A stretch of 39,224 nucleotides of DNA from Acidobacteriota bacterium (GCA_016184455.1 JACPCS010000071.1:1-39224); one strand, 5' to 3'. Positions 1-8,832 are shown, counted from the stretch's first letter. The notes: generated by a model from the sequence alone, not told the origin. Numbers and translations: made by a program.

Positions 1-2209
1 GCGTCACCGCCAGGTTCTGCGTGACGGAGAAGTTGCCGTACCACGTGCGGTAGTAGCCCACGTTGAGGCCGAGCCCGGGCCGCAGCTCGTGCTGCAGCAC
101 GGCCGACGCCTGCCAGTTGTATTGCCGGTTCCCGAAGCCGGTCAGTACTTCCTCGGTGGAGCGCGTTCCCAGCCTCCGGGTGCCGAAGAGCAGGTTCGAC
201 GACGGTCCCAGCTCGTTCTCCTGCGGGATCAGGTCGCGATTCAGGTCGTTCCAGGTCCGGGTGGTGTTGGTGACCTCCGCCCAAGACGGCGCGTTGTTGC
301 GGGCGATATCGGTGTTGATGTTCACCACATAGCGCCCGACCGACGCCTTGAGGGCGGTCCGGCCGTTGCCGAACAGATCGTAGGCGGCGCCGAGGCGTGG
401 CGACACATCCTTGAAGTTCGGGACGTTGTCGAGCTTGTCATAGTCGCGCGCTGGCACCCAAGTCCCGGCCTCCGACCGTCGCGCGGGCGCCCAGGCATGC
501 AGGTAATCCCATCGCACGCCCAGGTTCAGCGTCAGGTTCCGGATGGCCCACTGATCCTGGGCGTAGATTCCGGTATTCACGGCTTCCGCGTCGTTGCCGC
601 TCGGCGTCGCCCACATCGTCAGCGACACCGGCACCCCGGTCTGGAACGTGTAGAGGACGTCGCTGTGGATCCGGGAGTCTTCCTCGGCTCTGTTGAAGGT
701 CCACATGATCCCGGTCTTGAAGCTGTGGGTGCCGGTTACGTAGGACACGCCCGCCTTCGTCGCCCACACCTGGTCGAGAATCTCGCCGTAGGCGTCGCCC
801 GCGCGCACGCTGATGGCGCGGGAGTTGAGGGTGTAGCCCGTCGTAAGGTCGCGCACGGCGATCTGGTCACGCGAGACGCCCACCTGCTCGTCGTACTTGA
901 TGCCCATCACGTAGTAGGAGGCGCCGCCCTCGAAGAGCAGCCGGTTGGTCGCGGGGTTACTCCACGACACCTGTGTCAGGTGGTGGGGCGTGTACCGGTG
1001 GTTCGCCATCGCCTCGGGGGTTGCGTTCTGTCCCGCATAGTTCTGCGGACACGTGCAATGCCGCTGGAGGTCGTGGAGGAAGCTGACCTTGTGCTCCTCA
1101 TTCGCCTGCCACGTCAGACGGAGGTTGTGGCTCCGCCGCGGCAGGGTGCCGAAATAGGGGCGGCTCAGGTCGGGGTCGTAGATGTTGAAGTTGCTGGTCC
1201 CCTGGTTCTTGTTGAAGTAGAAGCCGGGAACGGGCAGCGGTTTCGTCGTGCCCCACCATCGGTGGGCGGTGTAAAACCACACTTTGTCGCGCTTCAGAGG
1301 ACCGCCGAACCCGATGTTACCGTCGTAGATCTTCTGAATTTCCAGCTGCTTGGCCACCTCGTCGGTCAGGCCCCGGGCGAGCAGCTCGTCGGTGACGTTG
1401 TTGCTCTGCATCGCGGAATTCGAGTAGCTGGTGGCCCCGTATCCCGAGAAGGTGTTGCCGCCTTCGCGCGGGACGATGTTCACCTGGACGCCGCCGGTCT
1501 CGCTCTCGGCGGAGATGCCGCTCGTCTGGAACGTGATTTCCTGGACGCTGGCGTTGTTGATGGCAAAGACCCGAAAGCCGCCGCCGGCTGCCATTGCGCG
1601 GTTGACGCGCATGCCGTCCACCGTGGGAATCATGTCGTCGCCGCGCGTGCCGTGGATCGTCCAGCTCGACGTGGTGTCGCCCTCGCTGCCGCCGACATCC
1701 TGGTTCCGGGCCGGCAGGTTCGCCCCGAGCAGGAGCGCGGCGTAGCCGTTGGACGTCTTGCTGACCGGGAGTGCGTCCAGCGTCTCGCGCGAGAAGACGT
1801 TCTGCGTCCGCACGTTCGAGATGTCGACGACCGGCGCTTCACCGGTAACGGTGATGGTCTCTTCCAGTGCGCCGACGCGTAGCTCCGCATTGACCGTAGC
1901 CGTGAAACCCGTCGTCAGCTCGAGGCCGTCCCGCCGGAAGGTGCTGAATCCCGTCAACGTGAACGTCACGGTGTACACGCCGGGGCGCAGGTCGACAATG
2001 CGATAGCGGCCCTGGTCGTCGGTGACGACGCTTCGGACCTTCTCGATCAGCGCCGGGCTGGCAGCCTCGACCGTGACGCCCGGCAGCACCCCGCCGGAGA
2101 CGTCTCGGACAGTTCCTGCGAGTGAGGCGCTGACCGCCGTCTGCGCCGTGACGGGAAGCGGAAGGAGCACGACACACAACGCCACGACGACCAGTTCTGG
2201 GGTACGCAT
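1..2209 (-). CDS. Oar-like TonB-dependent receptor, C-terminus cut by window edge
   Basis: An outer-membrane receptor predicted to import a large or scarce substrate using TonB energy. Only the first ~736 residues are in the window; the frame is open to base 1. The ATG at 2209 follows a strong ribosome site (AAGGAGG, 4-nt gap). Residues 1-24 are a signal peptide. About 25-110 form a carboxypeptidase-regulatory-like beta-sandwich (motifs GTVRDVSGGVLPGV and TDDQGRYRIVDLRPG). A plug-like region with EETITVTGEAPVVD and VDGMRVNR follows, then the barrel. The last visible segment reads VGYYRTWYGNFSVTQN, typical of the Oar-like receptors abundant in Acidobacteria. Divergent from the Tat-exported protein gene. 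Substrate unknown. Confidence 0.9.
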   Translation of the reverse strand, partial: MRTPELVVVALCVVLLPLPVTAQTAVSASLAGTVRDVSGGVLPGVTVEAASPALIEKVRSVVTDDQGRYRIVDLRPGVYTVTFTLTGFSTFRRDGLELTTGFTATVNAELRVGALEETITVTGEAPVVDISNVRTQNVFSRETLDALPVSKTSNGYAALLLGANLPARNQDVGGSEGDTTSSWTIHGTRGDDMIPTVDGMRVNRAMAAGGGFRVFAINNASVQEITFQTSGISAESETGGVQVNIVPREGGNTFSGYGATSYSNSAMQSNNVTDELLARGLTDEVAKQLEIQKIYDGNIGFGGPLKRDKVWFYTAHRWWGTTKPLPVPGFYFNKNQGTSNFNIYDPDLSRPYFGTLPRRSHNLRLTWQANEEHKVSFLHDLQRHCTCPQNYAGQNATPEAMANHRYTPHHLTQVSWSNPATNRLLFEGGASYYVMGIKYDEQVGVSRDQIAVRDLTTGYTLNSRAISVRAGDAYGEILDQVWATKAGVSYVTGTHSFKTGIMWTFNRAEEDSRIHSDVLYTFQTGVPVSLTMWATPSGNDAEAVNTGIYAQDQWAIRNLTLNLGVRWDYLHAWAPARRSEAGTWVPARDYDKLDNVPNFKDVSPRLGAAYDLFGNGRTALKASVGRYVVNINTDIARNNAPSWAEVTNTTRTWNDLNRDLIPQENELGPSSNLLFGTRRLGTRSTEEVLTGFGNRQYNWQASAVLQHELRPGLGLNVGYYRTWYGNFSVTQNLAVT

Positions 2210-2430
2210 CTGACCTCCTTGCCCGTCGGGTCTCACCACGTCAACGCATCTTCACCCCGTGTCTTTCGTCGAATGAATGCCGCCGCGACGAGCGCCGTAT
2301 GAAGCGGGCCCGGTGTACACCCCTTGCAGCGGCTTTGTCAACAAGATCGCCTTGCATGGTAGTCGTCTAGATCACTATCGCCTTGCACGGACAGCATGAG
2401 AGGTGAATAATCCGCGCGAGGAGGGGACGA
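2210..2430. promoter_or_regulatory. divergent intergenic region with a spaced direct repeat
   Basis: This 221-bp spacer separates the receptor gene (minus) from the Tat-exported protein gene (plus). It holds a near-perfect 14-bp direct repeat, ATCGCCTTGCATGG at 2346-2359 and ATCGCCTTGCACGG at 2377-2390. The copies start 31 bp apart, about three helical turns, as expected for two regulator sites on one DNA face. GAGGAGGGG just before 2431 is the ribosome site of the plus-strand gene. I could not place a convincing -35/-10 pair. The operator role is inferred. Confidence 0.4.
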
Positions 2431-3300
2431 ATGGCGGCGAAGACGAGGCCGGCATTCCGCGGCCGGCGGGATTTTTTCATGGCCGCGGCCGGATTGTCGG
2501 CCGCCACTGCGGTCAGCGGCGCAGCGGCTGCGGAAATCTTTGCGCAGGCGTCATCCAGTACACCAGACGAGCCCGGTGACCGCGGACTCTGGATCACGTG
2601 GTACGACCTGCCGGAAAATGGCCGAGAGCAGTACCTGACCTGGCTGCACCGGACGTACATACCAAGCCTGCTGAAGCGTCCGGGATATCTCTGGGCGGCG
2701 CATTATGCCGCGCACGAACGGCAGGATTCCGGATCGTCGCAAATCCAGCACACGCGGGATCCGATCGGGGCCGGATACCGCTACATCCTGCTGATTGGGG
2801 CCGTGGATACGCACGTCTTCGGCAACCCGACGCCCCGCCAGATCCACGCCGTCCTGCCCGAGGAAGGGCGCCGCATGCTCGCGATGCGTCAGGGAGAGCG
2901 CATGAACATCGCGGCGGAAGCGGGCAGGTGTCTTGGAGCCGGATGGAAGTCCTACAAAGAGGGGCTGACGACGGCGCCGGTCGTTCAGATCGGAAGCTTC
3001 AACTGCCCGGTCGAGGCGGAAGAGGAGATGCACGCCGGGTACGTCCAGTCGCGCCTCCCGGCGATTTGTCAGGCCCCGACCAGCATCAGGACGCGTAAGC
3101 TCAATTCCGTCGTGGGGTGGGCCAAGCACATCATTCTCTACGAGTTCGGATCGCCGGAGCTGTTCGAGCGCGATTACCAGGCGGCAATCAAGAGATCGCC
3201 CCTTGGGATCGGAGGCAACTCCGTCGTGCCGAAGCTCGTCCACGCGCCCAACGGCCCCAACAGCGCCGTCAGACTCTGGCCGCCCATCGCGAGGAGTTAG
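2431..3300 (+). CDS. Tat-exported protein of unknown function
   Basis: 289 residues. The N-terminus has a twin-arginine signal: RRDFF at residues 12-16, a hydrophobic Ala-rich stretch, and a likely cut near AEIFAQA (about residue 37). The mature part resembles small ferredoxin-fold (EthD/Dabb-like) proteins in style, with GLWITWYDLPENG near its start and YEFGSPELFERDY near its end, but I do not recognise the family. Two similar halves are possible. The start is well supported by GAGGAGGGG seven bases upstream. The next gene begins 6 nt after the stop, so the two are co-transcribed. A Tat signal implies folding, perhaps with a cofactor, before export. Confidence 0.75.
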   Translation: MAAKTRPAFRGRRDFFMAAAGLSAATAVSGAAAAEIFAQASSSTPDEPGDRGLWITWYDLPENGREQYLTWLHRTYIPSLLKRPGYLWAAHYAAHERQDSGSSQIQHTRDPIGAGYRYILLIGAVDTHVFGNPTPRQIHAVLPEEGRRMLAMRQGERMNIAAEAGRCLGAGWKSYKEGLTTAPVVQIGSFNCPVEAEEEMHAGYVQSRLPAICQAPTSIRTRKLNSVVGWAKHIILYEFGSPELFERDYQAAIKRSPLGIGGNSVVPKLVHAPNGPNSAVRLWPPIARS

Positions 3301-3306
3301 CAGCGA

Positions 3307-4704
3307 ATGCGTGCATGGCCGATCGCCGCTGGTGTTCTGTTCGGCGCCGCCCTGATCGTCTGGCACGTGGGCGGAGACGGCGCAGCATCGGTCGGCCGCG
3401 CGCAGGAGGACACGTGGACGACGGACACCGCGCGGCAACAGGGCATCCGGCTCGTTGAATCCCGCGCTCCGGGCGGCGCGCCGGCCTATCCGATCGCGCC
3501 GGGCGATCTGCTCTTTTTCACCAACTCGGGCACGTCCTACGGCGCGAGGAACCGCCGCAACTCGGTCGTCGTCATCGACGCGAAGGGCAAGAAGCCAATC
3601 GCCGTCTCGGATCTGGAGCCCGAATGGACCGAAGGGTGGATCAGCCATGGCATCGGCGTCTCGCCTGACGCGAGGTACGTGTACTTGCCGGGACAGGCCG
3701 CGCCAATGTCGAAACGGCCGTCGAGCATTCTGGTGCTCGACGCCCGGACGCTCCGCATCGCGCAGATCATTGCAACGGGAGAACGTCCGCACCACTTGAA
3801 GGTGTACGAGGACTGGATGGGAAGGCGGCGGGTGCTCGGGGAGGATTTCAACTGGATCAATTTCGGCGTGCCGCCGCCGCGCCAGCCGTCGCCGCCGGGC
3901 AAGGGCTTCTACGTGCTGGATCCGTCCGACAACAACAAGGTCGTGGCCGGGATGACGCCCGGCGACTTTCGGGGCAATCCCTACGCGGGATTCACGGCTC
4001 CCGACGGCCGCTATCTCTACGTGTCGGTCACGGGACCCATCCCGGCGCTGCGCGATCAGATGAAAGGCTGGCTGGCGAAGGTCGACATGCAGAGCTGGAC
4101 GATCGTTCAGTTCATTCCCATGGAGCGCTATCCGCTCTGGACGACGTTCACCGAGGACGGCAGGTACGCCTGGATCACGCAGTCCGGAGACAGCAAGGTG
4201 TTGAAGCTCGAGCGGGCGCGTGAGCCGGGCCAGATGGATCGTGTGATCGCCGAGGTCGGTACGGGCCCGGGACCGTACGCGCTCGCCATGACGGTCGACG
4301 ACAGGGAGGTGTGGGTGGCGGACAAAGGCGAGGGCGTCGCGCCCGCCCAGCGAAGAACGACGGTGACCGTCATCGATGCCGGGGCGAATCGAATCACCCG
4401 GACGATCGAGACCGGATGCGTCATCAACGATCACATCATCCCGGCTCCAGACGGCCGGGAGATGTGGATCACCTGCAACGGGTCTCACGAGGTCGTCGTG
4501 CTCGATAGGGGAACGTACCAGGTGAAGGCGCGCGTGCCGATGCCCAACCAGGGCGATTCTCACGGCGGGAGCTTCGTCGCCTACACGCGAGGGGCCGGAG
4601 GCGCGATCGTCGGCGAAGTCGTCGCCGACCAGAACGGCCTGCACGGAAGTGCCCGAGTGGCGCGGCGTGAGGGAAGACCGTGGACCGCGCGAGCCTCCAG
4701 ATAG
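3307..4704 (+). CDS. exported YncE/YVTN-type beta-propeller protein
   Basis: 465 residues with an N-terminal hydrophobic signal or anchor (about residues 5-30). Repeated blades follow: SVVVIDAKGKKPIAV, ILVLDARTLRIAQII, VTVIDAGANRITRTIETG and VVVLDRGTYQVKARV, each a 'value - time - identity' strand set of the YVTN/cytochrome-D1-like propeller fold. Such proteins act in the periplasm as binding scaffolds or enzyme domains; no catalytic residue can be assigned. GAGGAG of the ribosome site overlaps the stop of the upstream Tat gene, so translation is probably coupled. The last ~25 residues are basic and low-complexity. Converges with the Vgb-cytochrome fusion gene. Confidence 0.8.
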   Translation: MRAWPIAAGVLFGAALIVWHVGGDGAASVGRAQEDTWTTDTARQQGIRLVESRAPGGAPAYPIAPGDLLFFTNSGTSYGARNRRNSVVVIDAKGKKPIAVSDLEPEWTEGWISHGIGVSPDARYVYLPGQAAPMSKRPSSILVLDARTLRIAQIIATGERPHHLKVYEDWMGRRRVLGEDFNWINFGVPPPRQPSPPGKGFYVLDPSDNNKVVAGMTPGDFRGNPYAGFTAPDGRYLYVSVTGPIPALRDQMKGWLAKVDMQSWTIVQFIPMERYPLWTTFTEDGRYAWITQSGDSKVLKLERAREPGQMDRVIAEVGTGPGPYALAMTVDDREVWVADKGEGVAPAQRRTTVTVIDAGANRITRTIETGCVINDHIIPAPDGREMWITCNGSHEVVVLDRGTYQVKARVPMPNQGDSHGGSFVAYTRGAGGAIVGEVVADQNGLHGSARVARREGRPWTARASR

Positions 4705-4707
4705 ACA

Positions 4708-4729
4708 CGGGCTCCACGTGAAGGGCCCG
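4708..4729. terminator. possible bidirectional terminator hairpin
   Basis: A 7-bp stem, CGGGCTC with GGGCCCG (one G-U pair) around an 8-base loop, lies right after the stop of the plus-strand propeller gene and before the convergent stop at 4752. There is no T-tract, so the call rests on position and stem only. Confidence 0.35.
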
Positions 4730-4751
4730 CGTGACGGGCACCCCCCTGGGC

Positions 4752-6464
4752 TTATTGGAACGGCTGGATACGAACGATGTAGCCGTACTGGTCGCCGTAC
4801 CAGTACGTCACCGGGCTGGTGGAATTATCGAGCCATGAGTTGTAATCCTGGCTCCATGGCGTCGGCAGCACGTATTCGATCCACTGGCCCGTGCGCGGGT
4901 TGAGCCGGGCGATCTTCCCGGCGTGCATCTCCCCTGCCCAGATGTCGCCGTTCCGGTCGGCCATGGCGCTGTAGAAGTTCGCGTATGGCGTCGGCGCGCT
5001 GTACTCGGAGATGCGCTCGGTCTGGTGGTCGTACTTCACGAGCACGCCGTGTTTGCTCCCCACCCAGAGGTTGCCATCGGGATCGAAGTTGCCGCGGCCA
5101 TGCGCCGACAGCCCGCTCGGCACGGGTACCTCACGGACTTCGCCGCTCTGGATGTCGAGCCAGACAATGCCGTTGTTGCCGCCGCCGCCCCAGTACCTGC
5201 CGTCCCAGCTGATGGAGGTGCCGTATGTGCTGCTCTTTCCCGGGATGGGGTACGACTTCACCGGTTTCGGATTGGTCCAAAACCCGGGCGACGAGGGATC
5301 CCACTTGTTGACGTGGCCGTCGCCCTGCCTCCACAACGAGCCATCGGGGTGGCGGGCGGTGCTGTGCGTCGGCCCGCCGTAGACGATGCGCATGTCTGCG
5401 GTGCGCGGGTCGAGTCGGCCGAGGCCTCCCGCCCAGACCGGCGTGAACCAGACGATCCCGTCCGGATCGACGTTGATCCAGTGGTTGCCCGGGATCTTCC
5501 CTTTGACCGTGGGGACAGTGTAGGTGACGACCTTGCCGGTCTTCGGGTCGAGCCGTCCAATCAGCGGACTCCGGTTGATCGTGAACCAGATCTGCCCGTC
5601 GGGCGCGCCCGCCACGTCGTGGATGTTGGAGAGCTCGACGGGCAGCTCATACTCGGTGACGACGGCTCGCGTGGCTGCGCCCCTGGGCCGCGGAAACGGC
5701 TTGAGCGGCGGGTCGGGCGAATCGAGCCCGCGCACCCGCACCAGCCATTGCACCACACGCTCCATCTCGCCCTTCTCCAGGCGCAGCCCCGCCAGGGCCG
5801 GCGTCTGAAACGGGTTCGTCGGCGCGCTGCCGCTCCGGGCGGTTCCCACGAGCGTCCGCCCGCCGTAATCGGACATGCGCAGCACGAGCTTGCGCCAGCT
5901 CGCTTCGTCGAAGCGGGCGCGCATCTGCATCTGGAAACTGTGACAGCTGCCGCCGCAGGCGTTCGCGAAGGACCGCTTTTCCTCCGGTGTGCCCGGCAGA
6001 TTCGCCACCCATTCCGACCCGGAGAGCTGCGGGAGGATATCGGGCGTCGGCGGGAGGTACTCCGACTCGGTCACCCGCTCGACGAGGATGTCGGGGAGTC
6101 TGGTCGTGCCGTCGACCCGGACCGAGTCCCGGCGATACGGGCGGTATTCGAGCGGGCGGGCGAGGCGCACGGTGTAGTCGCCCGCCTGAAGGCGTGGAAA
6201 TTCATAAGCGCCGGCGCCGTTCGTGTACACGGTCGTGCGAATCCCGGAACGGCTGGAGATCAGCTGGACCATGATTCCTTCGACCGGCTGGCCGCTCGAC
6301 GTCTTGACGACCCCACGTGGGCCGCCGGACAGGTGGGCCGGGGCGCCGACTGCCGCGCCGCGAGCGGCTGACCCAGGCGGCGCCTGAGCGCGCATCGGCT
6401 GAGACGCGCTGAGGACGATTGCCACGAGGAACCCAACGGCGCCGATTGGAACGAGCCTCCGCAT
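4752..6464 (-). CDS. CarboxypepD_reg / cytochrome-c-like / Vgb beta-propeller fusion
   Basis: 570 residues in three parts. A signal peptide (1-27) precedes a carboxypeptidase-regulatory-like domain (about 45-130). A cytochrome-c-like segment (about 140-250) carries CGGSCH at 170-175, followed by a conserved RFDEASWRKLVLRM helix. The C-terminal half (about 270-570) is a streptogramin-lyase-like (Vgb) propeller with blades such as DGQIWFTINRSPLIGRLDPKTG. The heme motif has three residues between the cysteines, not two, which is unusual. Probably a periplasmic redox or lyase protein; the lyase reaction itself is not implied. It starts 99 bp after the stop of the upstream NHL gene and may share its operon. 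Confidence 0.8.
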   Translation of the reverse strand: MRRLVPIGAVGFLVAIVLSASQPMRAQAPPGSAARGAAVGAPAHLSGGPRGVVKTSSGQPVEGIMVQLISSRSGIRTTVYTNGAGAYEFPRLQAGDYTVRLARPLEYRPYRRDSVRVDGTTRLPDILVERVTESEYLPPTPDILPQLSGSEWVANLPGTPEEKRSFANACGGSCHSFQMQMRARFDEASWRKLVLRMSDYGGRTLVGTARSGSAPTNPFQTPALAGLRLEKGEMERVVQWLVRVRGLDSPDPPLKPFPRPRGAATRAVVTEYELPVELSNIHDVAGAPDGQIWFTINRSPLIGRLDPKTGKVVTYTVPTVKGKIPGNHWINVDPDGIVWFTPVWAGGLGRLDPRTADMRIVYGGPTHSTARHPDGSLWRQGDGHVNKWDPSSPGFWTNPKPVKSYPIPGKSSTYGTSISWDGRYWGGGGNNGIVWLDIQSGEVREVPVPSGLSAHGRGNFDPDGNLWVGSKHGVLVKYDHQTERISEYSAPTPYANFYSAMADRNGDIWAGEMHAGKIARLNPRTGQWIEYVLPTPWSQDYNSWLDNSTSPVTYWYGDQYGYIVRIQPFQ

Positions 6465-6479
6465 GAGGGGCCCTCCTGT

Positions 6480-6563
6480 CTTCCTGCGGTGCCTGGGGTG
6501 CGTGGAGGGCTTGGAGCACCTGAGGCACGTTAGGCACCTCAGGCACTCCAGGCACTTTCAGGA
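6480..6563. repeat. intergenic word array (GGCAC-type)
   Basis: The 99-bp gap between two minus-strand propeller genes is largely built from degenerate copies of an ~9-base word around AGGCACCTC / AGGCACTCC / AGGCACGTT. The same word type recurs at 28850-28871 next to another gene end. It is not coding. It resembles other short-word arrays in this window that use unrelated words. Confidence 0.6.
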
Positions 6564-7727
6564 TTACTGCGTGCCCGCCGCGGGCTTGAGCGTCACGCGC
6601 TGCACCCGCCAGTTCCCGAGCTCGCCCACGTACAGCTCGTTCTCGCTGCGGCAGTCGAGTGAGTTCACCGTACCGAACTCCTTGAGGAGCTTGCCGGCGC
6701 GGCCGAACTTCCCGACGATGCGGCCGTCGAGCGTCATCTTGACGATCTCGCCGTCGTAGTCGAGGTTGTTCGGCGGATTCGAGTTCGACACGTAGAGGAA
6801 CTGCCGCGGGGGCGGCGTGATGCAGATCGCCCACGGCGACCCGACGTTGCGGAACTGCGCCTTGAAGTTCCCGTCGGTGTCGAACACCTGGACCCGGCGG
6901 TTGTCGCGATCGGCTACGTAGACGTTGTTGTTCGCATCGATCGCGATGCCCTTGACCACGCGGAACTGCCCCTCGCCCGTGCCCGTGGAGCCCCAGTTCT
7001 TGACCCACTTGCCGTTGGGGTCGTACTTGGCGATACGCGAGTTGCCGTAGCCGTCGGTGACGTAGATGTTGCCGGCCGAGTCCCACGCGACGTCGGTCGG
7101 ACGGCTGAAGTTCTCTCCCGGCGGACCTGCACCGGGCGGCGGCGCGTTCCCGCGCCCGTCGGCCTGTGCCGCGCCGGCCGCCGGCCCGGCGCCCCGACCC
7201 TCGCCCGCCGGCGGGGCCGGCCGGTTCGGCACGAGCGCGTAGGTGTCGGCGAGCGTGTTGAGCGGCAGGTTCGGCACGCGCATCGCCTCCGGCTTGCGGC
7301 CAAAGATCATCTGCACGCGGCCGTTGGGATCGAACTTGACCACCTGGTTCGACATCTGATCGACGACCCAGACGTTGTCCTGCCGGTCGACGCGGACCTG
7401 CTGCGCCTCGAGGAACCCGTAGACGCCCTGGCCGATCTCGCGCACGAACTTCCCGGTGCGATCGAACTGGAAGAGCCGGGAGCCGCCGTGCGAGACGTTG
7501 CGCGCCCCGGCCGTCGTGATGACGGGCGTGCCGAGTCGCGTGAAGACGAAGATGTCGCCCTTCGAGTTGGTGGCGACCCCCGCCGCCTCCCCGATGTACA
7601 GGTCGCGCGTCAGCTGCAGCGCATCGACCGCGTCATACGGGATCTCCGGGAAGTTCAACTGCGCCGACGCGGTGACCCCGAGCGCGATGGTGACCGCGGC
7701 AAGGGAAATGAGAAGCGGACGTTTCAT
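6564..7727 (-). CDS. exported NHL-repeat beta-propeller protein (paralogue 1)
   Basis: 387 residues from the ATG at 7727, chosen because GGGAGGG lies just upstream and a clean signal peptide (MKRPLLISLAAV...ASAQ) follows; a longer frame to 7793 would overlap the upstream gene. NHL blades repeat, e.g. DSAGNIYVTDGYGNSRIAKYD, ANNNVYVADRDNRRVQVFD and GRIVGKFGRAGKLLKEFG. A Pro/Gly/Ala-rich insert (about residues 155-195) separates early from late blades. The fold is that of peptidyl-alpha-hydroxyglycine lyase-like proteins, but I cannot verify the lyase active site. It begins 11 bp after the stop of a paralogous gene. Confidence 0.85.
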   Translation of the reverse strand: MKRPLLISLAAVTIALGVTASAQLNFPEIPYDAVDALQLTRDLYIGEAAGVATNSKGDIFVFTRLGTPVITTAGARNVSHGGSRLFQFDRTGKFVREIGQGVYGFLEAQQVRVDRQDNVWVVDQMSNQVVKFDPNGRVQMIFGRKPEAMRVPNLPLNTLADTYALVPNRPAPPAGEGRGAGPAAGAAQADGRGNAPPPGAGPPGENFSRPTDVAWDSAGNIYVTDGYGNSRIAKYDPNGKWVKNWGSTGTGEGQFRVVKGIAIDANNNVYVADRDNRRVQVFDTDGNFKAQFRNVGSPWAICITPPPRQFLYVSNSNPPNNLDYDGEIVKMTLDGRIVGKFGRAGKLLKEFGTVNSLDCRSENELYVGELGNWRVQRVTLKPAAGTQ

Positions 7728-7738
7728 GGGACCCTCCC

Positions 7739-8785
7739 TTACCGGCTCGACGTCGTAGTGGTCGGACGGAGAACGATCTTCTGCACGCGCCACGCCGAGA
7801 TCTCCGACACGATCAGCTCGTCAGGATTGCGGCAGTCGATGCCGTGCACCGTCTGGAACTGGCCGAGCGCCTTGCCCGCGCGCCCGAACTTGCCGACGAT
7901 GCGGCCGTCCAGCTCCATCTTGTAGATCTCACCGGTGATGTCCCAGGAGCTCGCCGGCGTGTTCGAGTCCGGGTTCGAGTTCGACGAGAACAGGTACTGG
8001 TGCGGCCCCGGCGAGATGCAGACCTCCCACGGGTTGCCGACGTTGTCGTAGATGGCCCGCAGCACCAGGTTGTTGTCGAACACCTGGATCCGCTGGTTGC
8101 CGCGGTCGGCCACGTACACGTTGCCCTGCGCGTCGACGGCCAGCGAGTGCGGTGTGTTGAACTGATACGGCTCGCTGCCCCGCAGGTTGCTCCCGACCTT
8201 GCGGACGAAGCGGCCGTTCTTGTCGAACTTCACCACCCGGTGGTTGATGTAGCCGTCCGAGATGAAGATGTTCCCCTGCGGATCCCAACCGACGTCGGTC
8301 GGCCGGCCGAACAGGTACGGCTGGTCGGGCGGCGGGTCGCCCTGCGGGGTCTCGACGGCGCCCTCGACGGCTTCCGGCCGGCGCCCGAGCACCATCACCA
8401 CGCGCCCCTCGGGGTTCAACTTGATGATCATGTTCGTCCCCTCGTCGACCACCCAGACGTTGTCGTCCTTGTCGACGCGGACCTTGTGCGCGAACTCGAA
8501 GCCGTAATTGCCCGGCGTCCACTCGCGCACGAAGTTGCCGTTCGGGTCGAACTCGAACAGCCGCGTGTCGTCGCGACGGTGGTACACGAAGATGTTGCCC
8601 TTCGAGTTCCGCGCGACGCCCATGCTCTCGCCGAGGTAGACGTCCGGCGGCATCCTGAAGAAGTTCGGAACCGACTCAAATGGTATTTCGGGCACGTTCA
8701 CGGCCCGCGCCTTGTTCTGTGCAAAGCCCGCCGCAGCCATTAGCAGAACCGCCAGGGCCATGCCGCCGATCATCCATCGCTTCAT
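7739..8785 (-). CDS. exported NHL-repeat beta-propeller protein (paralogue 2)
   Basis: 348 residues. The ATG at 8785 is preferred over 8800 because the ribosome site GGAGG lies between them. Signal peptide MKRWMIGG...AGFAQ. NHL blades include PQGNIFISDGYINHRVVKFD and AQGNVYVADRGNQRIQVFD. The ending CRNPDELIVSEISAWRVQKI matches the paralogue's CRSENELYVGELGNWRVQRV, so the two arose by tandem duplication. It lacks the Pro/Gly/Ala-rich insert of the first copy. Probably the first gene of the minus-strand operon running toward the Vgb-cytochrome fusion gene. Function unknown; periplasmic by its signal. Confidence 0.85.
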   Translation of the reverse strand: MKRWMIGGMALAVLLMAAAGFAQNKARAVNVPEIPFESVPNFFRMPPDVYLGESMGVARNSKGNIFVYHRRDDTRLFEFDPNGNFVREWTPGNYGFEFAHKVRVDKDDNVWVVDEGTNMIIKLNPEGRVVMVLGRRPEAVEGAVETPQGDPPPDQPYLFGRPTDVGWDPQGNIFISDGYINHRVVKFDKNGRFVRKVGSNLRGSEPYQFNTPHSLAVDAQGNVYVADRGNQRIQVFDNNLVLRAIYDNVGNPWEVCISPGPHQYLFSSNSNPDSNTPASSWDITGEIYKMELDGRIVGKFGRAGKALGQFQTVHGIDCRNPDELIVSEISAWRVQKIVLRPTTTTSSR

Positions 8786-8808
8786 TGAAGCCTCCAACAA
8801 TGCGGGGT

Positions 8809-8832
8809 CCCCACGCCGTCTGCGGCGTGGGG
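8809..8832. promoter_or_regulatory. strong hairpin in the 5' region of the NHL operon
   Basis: A perfect 10-bp stem CCCCACGCCG / CGGCGTGGGG with loop TCTG lies 24 bp upstream of the ATG at 8785 and inside the spacer shared with the divergent gene at 8911. AT-rich sequence at 8870-8890 (ATTATATATG, TATAGT) could supply -10 elements for either direction, but no good -35 is visible. The hairpin could be a leader structure or an operator; the sequence does not distinguish these. Confidence 0.4.

Noticed and set aside
89-1882. 597-residue plus-strand open frame
   Set aside because: It is the antisense shadow of the TonB receptor, which has a ribosome site, signal peptide and domain matches on the minus strand.
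2551-4644. 697-residue minus-strand frame
   Set aside because: Arg/His/Asp-rich shadow of the Tat-exported and YVTN genes; no domain or start signal.
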